Shown: one piece after another, positions 37,628 through 45,614 of the stretch
How the letters are laid out: each line of letters opens with the position of its first letter
How positions within the stretch are numbered: the stretch's first letter is position 1
DNA from: Caulobacter zeae
Lineage (GTDB): Bacteria > Pseudomonadota > Alphaproteobacteria > Caulobacterales > Caulobacteraceae
Length of the DNA stretch: 64,000 nucleotides
NCBI RefSeq assembly: GCF_002858925.1
Contig: NZ_PJRS01000006.1
Location: forward strand, 1-64,000
Reading direction: 5' to 3'
Notes under the pieces: model-generated
Databases searched by the model: none
What the model was told of the DNA's origin: nothing
What the model saw: only the letters and a program-made list of their open reading frames with translations
Translations under genes and position numbers: made by a program

Positions 37628-40600
37628 TCAACCGCTCAGCGCGGAAAGCAGAGCCTGAGCCAGCGCTCGCCGCTCGGGTTCGCTGTCGCAGGCCAGGGCC
37701 ACGACCAGCTTGTCCTCGCGCACCGTCAGGACGTCGCGCCATCGCGATAGGGCCCTCTTAGCCTTGGCCGGCGCGGGCGTGGCCAGGGTCAGCGACACCC
37801 CCTTGGGGCCGGCGCGCACCTGACGGACCCCGGCGCTCTTGGCCAGGCGCTGCAATCGAGCCTGGTCGAGCAGGGTGTTGGTCAGCGCGGGAAGGGCGCC
37901 GAAGCGATCCTCCAGTTCCTCCTCGAAAGCGTCGATCTGGCCTTGGTCTTCGAGTCTTGCCAGCCGGGCATAGAGATTGATCCGGGTCACTGCGTCGGGC
38001 ACGTAGACGGTCGGGATCGCGCCCGGCTCGCCAAGCTGCAGATCGGGCGTCCAGTCTTCGGCCTCGGCCTCGCCGCGCGCGACCCGCAGCGCCCTGGCCA
38101 GCAGGCGCTGGTAAAGACCTGCGCCGATCATCCGGATATGTCCGGCCTGATCCTCGCCGACCAGATCCCCGCCGCCGCGCAGGTCCAGGTCCCGGGCGCT
38201 GATCGCCAGGCCTGACCCCAGGCGATCGAACGCCTCCAGCGTCGAAAGCCGCGCGCGGGTGGCCTCGGAAAGGTCCTCCTGCGGATCCGACAACAGATAG
38301 GCCACGCCTTGAATGCGACCGCGGCCGACCCGGCCGCGCAGCTGATGAAGCTGAGCCAGGCCAAATCGGTCGGACCGCCAGACGATCATGGTGTTGGCGC
38401 GCGGCACGTCCAGCCCGCTTTCGATGATGTTGGTGGCCAGCAGCACGTCGCCGTCGCCATCGGCGAAGCCGACCATCACCGCATCCGCCGTCTCGGCGGC
38501 CAGATCGCCGTGGGCCACGCGCACTTCAAGCTCTGGGACGAGGCTGGCCAGCTGAGCCTGGAGCTGACCGATGTCCTCGATGCGCGGTGCGACGACGAAG
38601 CTCTGTCCGCCCCGGCGCTTTTCGCGCATTAGCGCCATGCGCAGGGTGGCCGCATCGAAGGGCGCCAGAAAGGTGCGGATCGGACGCCTACGGGCCGGCG
38701 GACTGGCGATGACGCTGACGTCCTGCACACCGATCATCGCCGCTTGCAGGGTGCGGGGAATTGGCGTGGCCGTCAGGGTCAGGAGATGGCCGTCCTTGGC
38801 CATGCCGCGCAACCTCTCCTTCAACGCTGCGCCGAACTTCTGCTCCTCGTCGATGATCATCAGCCCAAGATCGCTAAAGCCGATATCCTTGCCCGCCAGG
38901 GACTGGGTGCCGATCACCACGCCGATCTGGCCCGCCTCCAGGCCCTGCTTGACCGCCTTGGCTTCGGCGGGACAGACCAGGCGCGACAGGTGGGCAACGC
39001 CGATCCCCGTGCCGGCGAACCGCCGCTTGAAGGTTTCGACGTGTTGGCGAGCCAGGACCGTCGTCGGCGCGGCCAGGGCCACCTGGCGTCCGCTCAAGGC
39101 CACGGCGGCGGCGGCCCGCAAGGCCACCTCGGTCTTGCCAAAGCCGACGTCGCCGCACACCAGCCGGTCCATGGGGCGTCCGCTGGCGAGGTCGGCCAGA
39201 ACCGCCTCGATCGCCGCCGACTGATCGGGCGTCTCGGGATAGGCGAAGCGGGCGGCGAACCTGGCGTAGGCGGCCTTGGGCGGAACGATGGACGGGCAGA
39301 TCCTTTCCTCGCGCGCCTTGGCCAGGGCCACCAGGCGGGCGGCGGCCGCTTCCAGGTGATGATGAACCTGCGCGCGTCGCTTGGCCCAACCCTCGCCGTT
39401 GAGCCGGTCGAGGGTCACCGCGCTTTCTTCGGCCCCATAGCGCCAGATGCGGCCGATCTCCTCCACGGGCGCCTGCAGACTGTCGCCGCCGTGATACTCC
39501 AGCTGCAGGGTGTCATGACCCACGCCGTCGATTTCGATCCTCGTAAGGTCACGCAGCACGCCTACCCCATGGTCCTCATGTAAGACGACGTCGCCGGGAC
39601 GAAGGTCGGGTTCGGCCAGAAGATCCTGCAGGTTGGTCGCGCCGCGTGCGGCCGTGCGCCCCCCAACCACGTCGCTGGCGGCGATCACGGCGAGCTGGCT
39701 GGCCGCCTCGATGAAGCCGGTGTCGAGATCCAGCTCGATGCTGACGACCGCGCCCGCGGAGCTGGCGAGCGCCTGCGCCCAGTCCGCGCAGGGCTGAGGC
39801 TTGAGGTCGAGCCCGCGGGCGAGAGCCCGGGCGAGCGGCCGAAGCTCCTGGCGCAATCCCGTCAGCACTACCCGACGCCCGGCTTGGCGGTGATGGTCGA
39901 CGAGATCACAAAAGGCCCTGCCAGGGTTGCGCTGCAGGGCCAGGTTGGCCACCGGTTCGAAGCCGCGCGTCTCCAGGCGCACGACCGACCAGCTGGCGAG
40001 GGCCGCCTTGAGGTCTGCGCCCAGCAGGTTGAGCTCATCAGGCGCGCCGGGCTCAGGGCCCGCGCCGCCAAGCGTCTTGCGCGCCTCGAAGGCGTCCAGC
40101 ACATGGGCCTCGACCTCGGCAAGACGGGCGACGGCCTTGACGTCCATGGAAAGCCTGGCCTTGGGCAAAAGCTCGAACAGCGAAACCAGGGCGCCGTAGT
40201 GTCGGGCCATGGCGTGCTCGGCCCCGGGAAAGCGTTCGGGAACTGCGCCATCGGCGCCGGGCTTGAGGATCAGCTCGCTCGCCGGGCCAAGGCGCAGGGT
40301 CTCGAGCTCGCCTGTCGAGCGCTGGCTCAAAGGGTCGTAGGGTCGCATCTCGGCGATCCGATCGGCGTCGAGCGCAATACGCACCGGGCAGGCGGCGTCC
40401 GCAGGAAAGATATCGACGACTTCGCCCAGGAAGGCGATCTCGCCGGGCTCGTCGATACGGTCGTCTGCGACATAGCCGGCGGCGGCGGCGAAAACGCCAA
40501 GGGCCTGGCGATCGAGCACGGCGCCGCGCTGAAGGTCGAACACCGTCTCGTGCGCCAGCGCCGCCGGCGGGAGCTTCTGGACGATGGCCTCGGGCGAGGT

Positions 40601-40957
40601 GACCAAAACCCGCCGGCCGGCCGGCTGGGCAAGTCGTCCAAGGATGGCCATGCGCCGCCCCATCACATCGCGCGACGGCGAGGCGCGATCATAGGGCAGG
40701 CAGTCCCACGGCGGCAGCACCAGGACCTCGAGGTCGGGGGCGAAGCCGGCCAGGGCCCGACCGATTTCCTCGGCCCGGCGCTCACTGGACGCCAGGTGAA
40801 CCAAGGTCGATCCGCCCTTGGCCGCTTTGCGAGACAGGATCAGCGCCACTGCAGAAGCCGGGGCCTGGAGCCTCGTCGCGCTTAAGGCGCGGTGGTTGCG
40901 CGCGCCTGGCGCCAGGGTTTCGCCAACGGCAGGGACGGGGCTGGCGACCTGAGACAT
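37628..40957 (-). CDS. mfd: Transcription-repair coupling factor Mfd (possible paralogue)
   Basis: A 1109-residue helicase with the Mfd domain order: UvrB-like N-terminal part (LVLPPWDCLPYDRASPSRDV), CarD-type RNA-polymerase-interaction domain (PGDVVLHEDHGVGVLRDL), helicase lobes with Walker A GDVGFGKTEVALRA near residue 605 and DEEQ box near 702, TATPIPRTLQAAMIG, LHQLRGRVGRGRIQG, and a C-terminal TRCF domain. It removes stalled RNA polymerase and recruits UvrA. It is about 40 residues shorter than typical Mfd. Its position inside a stress island, not among housekeeping genes, makes a second, accessory Mfd possible. It appears monocistronic. Confidence 0.92.
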   Translation of the reverse strand: MSQVASPVPAVGETLAPGARNHRALSATRLQAPASAVALILSRKAAKGGSTLVHLASSERRAEEIGRALAGFAPDLEVLVLPPWDCLPYDRASPSRDVMGRRMAILGRLAQPAGRRVLVTSPEAIVQKLPPAALAHETVFDLQRGAVLDRQALGVFAAAAGYVADDRIDEPGEIAFLGEVVDIFPADAACPVRIALDADRIAEMRPYDPLSQRSTGELETLRLGPASELILKPGADGAVPERFPGAEHAMARHYGALVSLFELLPKARLSMDVKAVARLAEVEAHVLDAFEARKTLGGAGPEPGAPDELNLLGADLKAALASWSVVRLETRGFEPVANLALQRNPGRAFCDLVDHHRQAGRRVVLTGLRQELRPLARALARGLDLKPQPCADWAQALASSAGAVVSIELDLDTGFIEAASQLAVIAASDVVGGRTAARGATNLQDLLAEPDLRPGDVVLHEDHGVGVLRDLTRIEIDGVGHDTLQLEYHGGDSLQAPVEEIGRIWRYGAEESAVTLDRLNGEGWAKRRAQVHHHLEAAAARLVALAKAREERICPSIVPPKAAYARFAARFAYPETPDQSAAIEAVLADLASGRPMDRLVCGDVGFGKTEVALRAAAAVALSGRQVALAAPTTVLARQHVETFKRRFAGTGIGVAHLSRLVCPAEAKAVKQGLEAGQIGVVIGTQSLAGKDIGFSDLGLMIIDEEQKFGAALKERLRGMAKDGHLLTLTATPIPRTLQAAMIGVQDVSVIASPPARRRPIRTFLAPFDAATLRMALMREKRRGGQSFVVAPRIEDIGQLQAQLASLVPELEVRVAHGDLAAETADAVMVGFADGDGDVLLATNIIESGLDVPRANTMIVWRSDRFGLAQLHQLRGRVGRGRIQGVAYLLSDPQEDLSEATRARLSTLEAFDRLGSGLAISARDLDLRGGGDLVGEDQAGHIRMIGAGLYQRLLARALRVARGEAEAEDWTPDLQLGEPGAIPTVYVPDAVTRINLYARLARLEDQGQIDAFEEELEDRFGALPALTNTLLDQARLQRLAKSAGVRQVRAGPKGVSLTLATPAPAKAKRALSRWRDVLTVREDKLVVALACDSEPERRALAQALLSALSG

Positions 40958-41101
40958 GGGGGAACAACTCTGGGAGACGGGGCCCGCGCCGCCGCGAGCA
41001 GGGCCGAAACACCTCGTGCTTGGAGAGGTTGCAGACGCTGACCTGGGAAGAAGCCCAAAGGGGCGCCTGGCGATCTTTTGACAGGGCGCAGCATCGAGCG
41101 C

Positions 41102-41127
41102 GGAACGTTAGCCGCGAGGGCGTCGTT
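41102..41127 (+). promoter_or_regulatory. EcfG-type promoter of the DUF1206-DUF2252 operon
   Basis: GGAAC (41102-41106), 17 bases, CGTT (41124-41127): exact boxes with the allowed 17-base spacer. It lies 54 bases before the DUF1206 start. Confidence 0.6.
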
Positions 41128-41180
41128 CAGCCTGCCCGACGGCAGCGCTTGGCCGTTGGCGAACGCGCGAGGATCGGAAA

Positions 41181-42047
41181 GTGGGATCAGCACAAGCACA
41201 GCCTTGGGCGCGGCGTCTGAGGCGCCTGGCGGCGCGGGACGAGATCATTCAGGGGCTCGAATGGGCCGGTCGGCTCGGCTACGCCGCGCGTGGCGTCGTC
41301 TATCTCGGCCTGGGCGCGATCGCCCTTCTGGCCGCGGTCGATATGACGCCGCGCGCGCGTGGCGCCAAGGCGATGCTGGCGGCCTGGGCGGCCTGGCCGC
41401 CAGGCCTGGTGATCGTGGCTCTGGTGTCGCTGGGCCTGCTGGGCTTTGCGGTCTGGCGCGGCCTGCAGGCAGGCCTCGACGCCGATCGCCAGGGCGTCTC
41501 GCCCAAGGCTATCGCCGTGCGCGTCGGCCAAGCCGTCAGCGGACTGATCTACGGCGGCCTTGGGCTCTGGGGCCTGGAACTGCTCGACGCCTTCGAGGAT
41601 GTCGGAGAAGCCGATGAGGAACAGGCCGCCCACGGCGCGGCTGCCGCGATCCTGAACTGGCCCTACGGCGAGACGCTGTTGCTGCTGGCGGGGCTGACCC
41701 TTGTCGGGGTCGGTATAGGCAACGTCATCCAGGGCCTGATGCAGGATTTTTCCAAGCGCCTTTCATGTGATGCGCGGCTGTGCCGGGTGGTCGCGCCCCT
41801 GGCCAGGATCGGCTATGGAGCGCGGGGCTTGGCCACATTGCCGGCCGGCGTCTTCCTGATCAAGGCGGGGCTGGAAGCGCGTAGCGCCGACGTCCATAGT
41901 TGGGGCGGCGCCTTGCAGGCGCTTGAGCGCCAGCCGCTCGGATCCTGGGTCCTGGGCCTGATCGCCTTGGGCTTGGCGGCTTTCGGCCTCTTTGGTTTGG
42001 TCGAGGCGGCGTTCCGGCGCATCCGTCCCGCCCAGGCGCTCGCCTGA
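41181..42047 (+). CDS. DUF1206 membrane protein
   Basis: A 288-residue inner-membrane protein with six hydrophobic segments arranged as three repeated pairs, the DUF1206 layout. Each repeat carries a Gly-Tyr-x-Ala/Arg-Arg-Gly motif (RLGYAARGVVYLGLGAIALL, RIGYGARGLATLPAGVFL). The function is unknown. The start is GTG 41181. Its stop shares a base with the DUF2252 start (TGATG), so the two form an operon behind an exact EcfG-type promoter. Confidence 0.88.
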   Translation: MGSAQAQPWARRLRRLAARDEIIQGLEWAGRLGYAARGVVYLGLGAIALLAAVDMTPRARGAKAMLAAWAAWPPGLVIVALVSLGLLGFAVWRGLQAGLDADRQGVSPKAIAVRVGQAVSGLIYGGLGLWGLELLDAFEDVGEADEEQAAHGAAAAILNWPYGETLLLLAGLTLVGVGIGNVIQGLMQDFSKRLSCDARLCRVVAPLARIGYGARGLATLPAGVFLIKAGLEARSADVHSWGGALQALERQPLGSWVLGLIALGLAAFGLFGLVEAAFRRIRPAQALA

Positions 42048-43288
42048 TGGCCCGGGACGATCGCATCGCCCGCGCCAAGGCCGCTTCGCGAGAGGCCCGC
42101 GCACCCACCCCCGCCAAGCGCGGCCCACTGCTGGCGCGCACGCGCAATCTCAAAATGGCCCGATCGGCCCACGCCTACGTCCGCGGCAGCACGGTCAAGT
42201 TCTACGACTGGTTGGAGGCTCGGCCTTCGAGTCTGCCCAGCGGCCCGCCGGTGTGGATCTGCGGCGACTGCCACCTGGGCAATCTGGGGCCTCTGGCGAG
42301 CGCCACGGGCGATGTCGACATCCAGATCCGCGATCTGGATCAGACCGTCGTCGGCAATCCGGCTCACGACCTTATCCGGCTTGGCCTGTCACTGGCCTGC
42401 GCGGCGCGCGGCTCGGACCTGCCCGGCGTCATCACCGCCCAGATGATGGAGGCCATGGTCGATGGCTACGAGGACGCCCTGGCCGGTGATTTCGAGGCCG
42501 AAGCCTCGCATCCGCCGATGATCGGTGCGGTGGTGCGCGAGGCCGAGCGTCGGACCTGGAAGCATCTGGCGGCCGATCGTCTGCGCGGCGCGCAGCCTGT
42601 GATCCCCATCGGCCGGCGCTTCTGGCCGATCACCAGGACCGAGCGCGATGAGATCGAGGCGATCTGCGCCAGCGATCCGGTCAGGGCGCTGGTCACCAGC
42701 CTCAAGTCCCGCAGCAAGAAGGACGACATCCGGATGCTGGACGCGGCCTATTGGGTAAAGGGCTGCAGTTCGCTGGGCCGGCTGCGCTTTGCCGTGCTGC
42801 TGGAAGTCGCTGGCGGCGGCGACGCGCCCGGCATCTGTTTCCTCGACATCAAGGAAGCCATCAAGGCCGCCGCGCCACGCGATCGCGACGCGGCCATGCC
42901 GCGCGACAACGCAGAGCGGGTGGTGGCGGGGGCCTTGGCCCTGTCTCCCCATCTTGGCCAGCGCATGGCTTCCGGCCGTCTGCTCGACAAGGCGGTGTTC
43001 GTCCGTGAACTGATGCCCCAAGACATGAAGCTGGAGATCGTGGGGCTAGCGCCGGCCCAGGCCATGGACGCCGCTCGCGCCCTGGCCGGCGTGGTGGGGC
43101 ATGCCCATGGCCGGCAAATGGACGGGGCCGCGCGCAAGGCCTGGATCGCCGACCTGTCGCGCAATCGTTCCGGCGCCTTGGACGCCCCCTCCTGGCTGTG
43201 GTCCAGCGTCGTGGATCTGGTGGCCGTGCACGAGGCGGCCTATCTCGAGCATTGTCGGCGTTACGCCCTGGGTCTGGGCCAGGACTAA
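42047..43288 (+). CDS. DUF2252 family protein
   Basis: A 413-residue cytoplasmic protein of the DUF2252 family, distantly related to protein-kinase-like/aminoglycoside phosphotransferase folds. Visible motifs are the pattern FYDWLEARP, WICGDCHLGNLGP, VDIQIRDLDQTVVGNPAHDL (a D-x-D-rich site that could bind metal or nucleotide) and a late HGRQMDG. No substrate is established. It is joined to the DUF1206 membrane gene by a one-base overlap. Confidence 0.88.
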   Translation: MARDDRIARAKAASREARAPTPAKRGPLLARTRNLKMARSAHAYVRGSTVKFYDWLEARPSSLPSGPPVWICGDCHLGNLGPLASATGDVDIQIRDLDQTVVGNPAHDLIRLGLSLACAARGSDLPGVITAQMMEAMVDGYEDALAGDFEAEASHPPMIGAVVREAERRTWKHLAADRLRGAQPVIPIGRRFWPITRTERDEIEAICASDPVRALVTSLKSRSKKDDIRMLDAAYWVKGCSSLGRLRFAVLLEVAGGGDAPGICFLDIKEAIKAAAPRDRDAAMPRDNAERVVAGALALSPHLGQRMASGRLLDKAVFVRELMPQDMKLEIVGLAPAQAMDAARALAGVVGHAHGRQMDGAARKAWIADLSRNRSGALDAPSWLWSSVVDLVAVHEAAYLEHCRRYALGLGQD

Positions 43289-43307
43289 CGGGAAGAGGAC
43301 TGGCCGC

Positions 43308-44261
43308 TCATTGGGTCAGAGCTCTTAGGCGCCTGTGAATGTCGGTGGCGGCGATGGCGGCCTCGGCTGAGGCCACGGCGATCTGATTTAGCCCGCGCAC
43401 GACATCGCCCGCAGCGTAGAGGCCGGCGATCGAGGTTTCCTGATGGGCGCTGACCAGGAGGTTGCCGTCGGCGTCGTGAGCCGCGCCGCAAGCCAACGCC
43501 AAGCGGCTTTGCATCTCACATCCAAGCGCCAGGTAGAGGCAATCGAAGGACCTCTGCGCCGCACCGCCGCGCCCCACCTTGACCGCCTCTCTACCCACGG
43601 CAAGGTCGCCCAGCGTGATCGGCAAGACTTCCACGCCGTGGTCGTCGAGGGCCTGACGATCGGTGAGCGTGGCCGGATCGCCAAGGTGCAGCAGCGTCAC
43701 CCTCTGCGAATAGGTCGTCAGGAAGGCGGCCTCGCGCGCTCCCAGATCGCCCTCGCCGAGCACGGCGATGGCCTGATCGATGGCCTCGTAGGCGTCGCAA
43801 ATCGGGCACATGCGCACCTTGGCCGCCCGGATCGCCGCTTCCACTCCGTCCAAGTCCGGCAGCCGATCGACGACGCCTGTCGCCAGCAGCACGAAGCGCG
43901 CGAACACGCGGGCGGGAGCGCCCGGATCGCCGCCAGCTGTCTCCAGCATGACTTCGAAGCGCTCGGCTTGGCGTGACAGACGAACGGCCCGCCCAGCCCT
44001 GCGTTCGGCGCCGTAGAGACTTGCCTGTCGGCCCATGTCGGCGAGAAGCCGGCGCCCGCCGACGCCTCCGGGGAAGCCTGGCGTATTGTGGCTCTCGGGT
44101 ATCCAGTCGGCGCGAGGACGCCCGCCGTCGAGGATCAGCACCTTGCGGCGAAAGCGCCCAAGGTACGTCGCCGCCGTAAGCCCGGCGGGACCCGCGCCGA
44201 CGACGATCACGTCGTACTCATCGATCTTGGCTGCGTCCGGCAAAGCAGAAGATCTCGTCAT
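43308..44261 (-). CDS. Thioredoxin-reductase-like FAD/NAD(P)H oxidoreductase
   Basis: A 317-residue flavoprotein with the two-domain fold of thioredoxin reductase: FAD site VVGAGPAGLTAATYLGR (residues 20-36), a redox-active Cys152-Pro-Ile-Cys155 pair (MCPICDAYE), and the closing AGDVVRGLNQIAVASAEAA. The second nucleotide motif near the Cys pair is degenerate (AVLGEGDLGAREAA in place of GxGxxG), so its preferred electron donor is unclear. It may reduce a thioredoxin-like partner during stress. It has an exact EcfG-type promoter and is divergent from the DUF4142 gene. Confidence 0.88.
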   Translation of the reverse strand: MTRSSALPDAAKIDEYDVIVVGAGPAGLTAATYLGRFRRKVLILDGGRPRADWIPESHNTPGFPGGVGGRRLLADMGRQASLYGAERRAGRAVRLSRQAERFEVMLETAGGDPGAPARVFARFVLLATGVVDRLPDLDGVEAAIRAAKVRMCPICDAYEAIDQAIAVLGEGDLGAREAAFLTTYSQRVTLLHLGDPATLTDRQALDDHGVEVLPITLGDLAVGREAVKVGRGGAAQRSFDCLYLALGCEMQSRLALACGAAHDADGNLLVSAHQETSIAGLYAAGDVVRGLNQIAVASAEAAIAATDIHRRLRALTQ

Positions 44262-44293
44262 GGGCGCGTTCGTCCGGTGGCCAGAGGCGCCTT

Positions 44294-44318
44294 AACGAGC
44301 GCTCGCCTTGGCCGTTCC
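44294..44318 (-). promoter_or_regulatory. EcfG-type promoter of the thioredoxin-reductase-like gene
   Basis: On the minus strand: GGAAC (44318-44314), 16 bases, CGTT (44297-44294). It is exact and about 33 bases from the gene start at 44261. Confidence 0.65.
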
Positions 44319-44380
44319 GAAAAGAGGCCGGGGGTCTTTACCGCCGCCCTGATCTGGTCGCGCCACGACGGCGTCTGGCG

Positions 44381-44405
44381 GGAACGTCGGGCAAGCCGCG
44401 CCGTT
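44381..44405 (+). promoter_or_regulatory. EcfG-type promoter of the DUF4142-DUF3597 operon
   Basis: GGAAC (44381-44385), 16 bases, CGTT (44402-44405): exact. It lies 52 bases before the DUF4142 start and back to back with the divergent site at 44294-44318. Confidence 0.65.
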
Positions 44406-44456
44406 CAGTTGCCGCCCCGCCCGGGAGCGATCGCGAAACCGATAGAGACGCCGACC

Positions 44457-45062
44457 ATGGCCCGTTACGCACTTTTGACCGCCGCCGCCCTGGCCGCCCT
44501 GACGCTCGCCGCATGTCAGAAGAAGGACGCCGAGCCCGCCCCGGCCGATCCGGGCACGAGCAACGCGGCCGTCAACGCCGCGCAGGACGCCACATCCACC
44601 GCCGTGGGGACGGCAGCGGCCGTAACCGGGCCGATGTCGACCGAGGCCTTCGTAACCAACGCCGCGATCAGCGACATGTACGAGATCCAGGCCGGCCAAA
44701 TCGCTCAACAAAAGGGCCAGACCCAGGCGGTCAAGGATTTTGGCAAGCAAATGGTCACCGACCACACCGCGCTCTCCAACGCCCTCAAGCCGCTCGTCGT
44801 CGCCGCAGGCAAGTCAGCGCCGGCTGGGCTGGATGAGCGCCGCAAGGGTCTGATCGACAATCTCAACGCTGCGGCCCCGGCCGACTTCGACAAGGTCTAC
44901 CTGACCCAGCAGGAAGCCGCCCACAAGGAGGCCCTCACTTTGATGCAGGGCTATGCCGATCACGGCGACGATGGCGGCCTCAAGGGTGGGGCGGCCAAGG
45001 CCCTGCCCAAGATCAAGGCCCACCTCAGCCACGTCCAGGGCCTGGCCTCGGCCGTCCACTAA
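44457..45062 (+). CDS. DUF4142 lipoprotein
   Basis: A 201-residue predicted lipoprotein: signal peptide with lipobox LTLAAC (Cys20), an Ala/Thr-rich linker, then the DUF4142 four-helix, ferritin-like domain (ISDMYEIQAGQIAQQKGQTQ, KDFGKQMVTDHTALSNALK, and a last helix around KIKAHLSHVQGL). The His residues of the domain suggest possible metal binding, but the function is unknown. It is the first gene of a unit with DUF3597, behind an exact stress-type promoter. Confidence 0.9.
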   Translation: MARYALLTAAALAALTLAACQKKDAEPAPADPGTSNAAVNAAQDATSTAVGTAAAVTGPMSTEAFVTNAAISDMYEIQAGQIAQQKGQTQAVKDFGKQMVTDHTALSNALKPLVVAAGKSAPAGLDERRKGLIDNLNAAAPADFDKVYLTQQEAAHKEALTLMQGYADHGDDGGLKGGAAKALPKIKAHLSHVQGLASAVH

Positions 45063-45089
45063 GCATCATTTGATAGGAGACGCGTCCCC

Positions 45090-45488
45090 ATGGGTCTTTT
45101 TTCCAAGATCGTCGACAGGATCTTCCATCACGACCAGGCCAAGGCCGCGCCGGCCGCGCCGGCCACCCCAGCGACGGCGAGCGCGGTCGCCCCGGTTGCG
45201 CCGGCTCCGGCCCCCGTTCCGACCGCCGCCCCGGTCGATGTCGAGGCGGTCCTGACCTCGATGGCCGAGATCGAAGGCGGCGGTAGCAATTGGCGCGGCT
45301 CTATCGTCGACCTGCTGAAGCTTCTGAAGCTGGATTCGAGCCTGGAGGCTCGCAAGGGGCTGGCCGACGAACTGGGCGTCCATGTCGGTGATGCCGGGAG
45401 CGCCGAACAGAACATCGCGCTGCACAAGGCGGTGATGAAGAAGCTGGCCGAGAACGGCGGCCAAGTCCCCGATAGCCTGTACCAATAA
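45090..45488 (+). CDS. DUF3597 family protein
   Basis: A 132-residue protein beginning MGLFSKIVDRIF, the hallmark of DUF3597, followed by a ~30-residue Ala/Pro linker and the conserved domain (VLTSMAEIEGGGSNWRGSIV, LLKLLKLDSSLEARKGLADE). An NMR structure is, from memory, known for this family but no function. It lies 27 bases after the DUF4142 gene with AGGAG upstream, so the two are co-transcribed. Confidence 0.88.
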   Translation: MGLFSKIVDRIFHHDQAKAAPAAPATPATASAVAPVAPAPAPVPTAAPVDVEAVLTSMAEIEGGGSNWRGSIVDLLKLLKLDSSLEARKGLADELGVHVGDAGSAEQNIALHKAVMKKLAENGGQVPDSLYQ

Positions 45489-45495
45489 CGCTTTG

Positions 45496-45525
45496 CTGGC
45501 GGCGCGGGCTCATCCGAGCCGCCAG
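45496..45525 (+). terminator. Possible terminator after DUF3597
   Basis: CTGGCGGC (45496-45503) and GCCGCCAG (45518-45525) form an 8-bp stem, extended inside by GGCTC/GAGCC-type pairing, followed by TGGCTTTCCTT. There is no uninterrupted T run, so efficiency is uncertain. Confidence 0.4.
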
Positions 45526-45614
45526 TGGCTTTCCTTCTGGATCGCAGCCTCGGCGTCGCTCCTCCGACGGATCACCGGCGCGGCCTGGCCGTTTGGCTCC
45601 TCGAAGGAGCGGCC

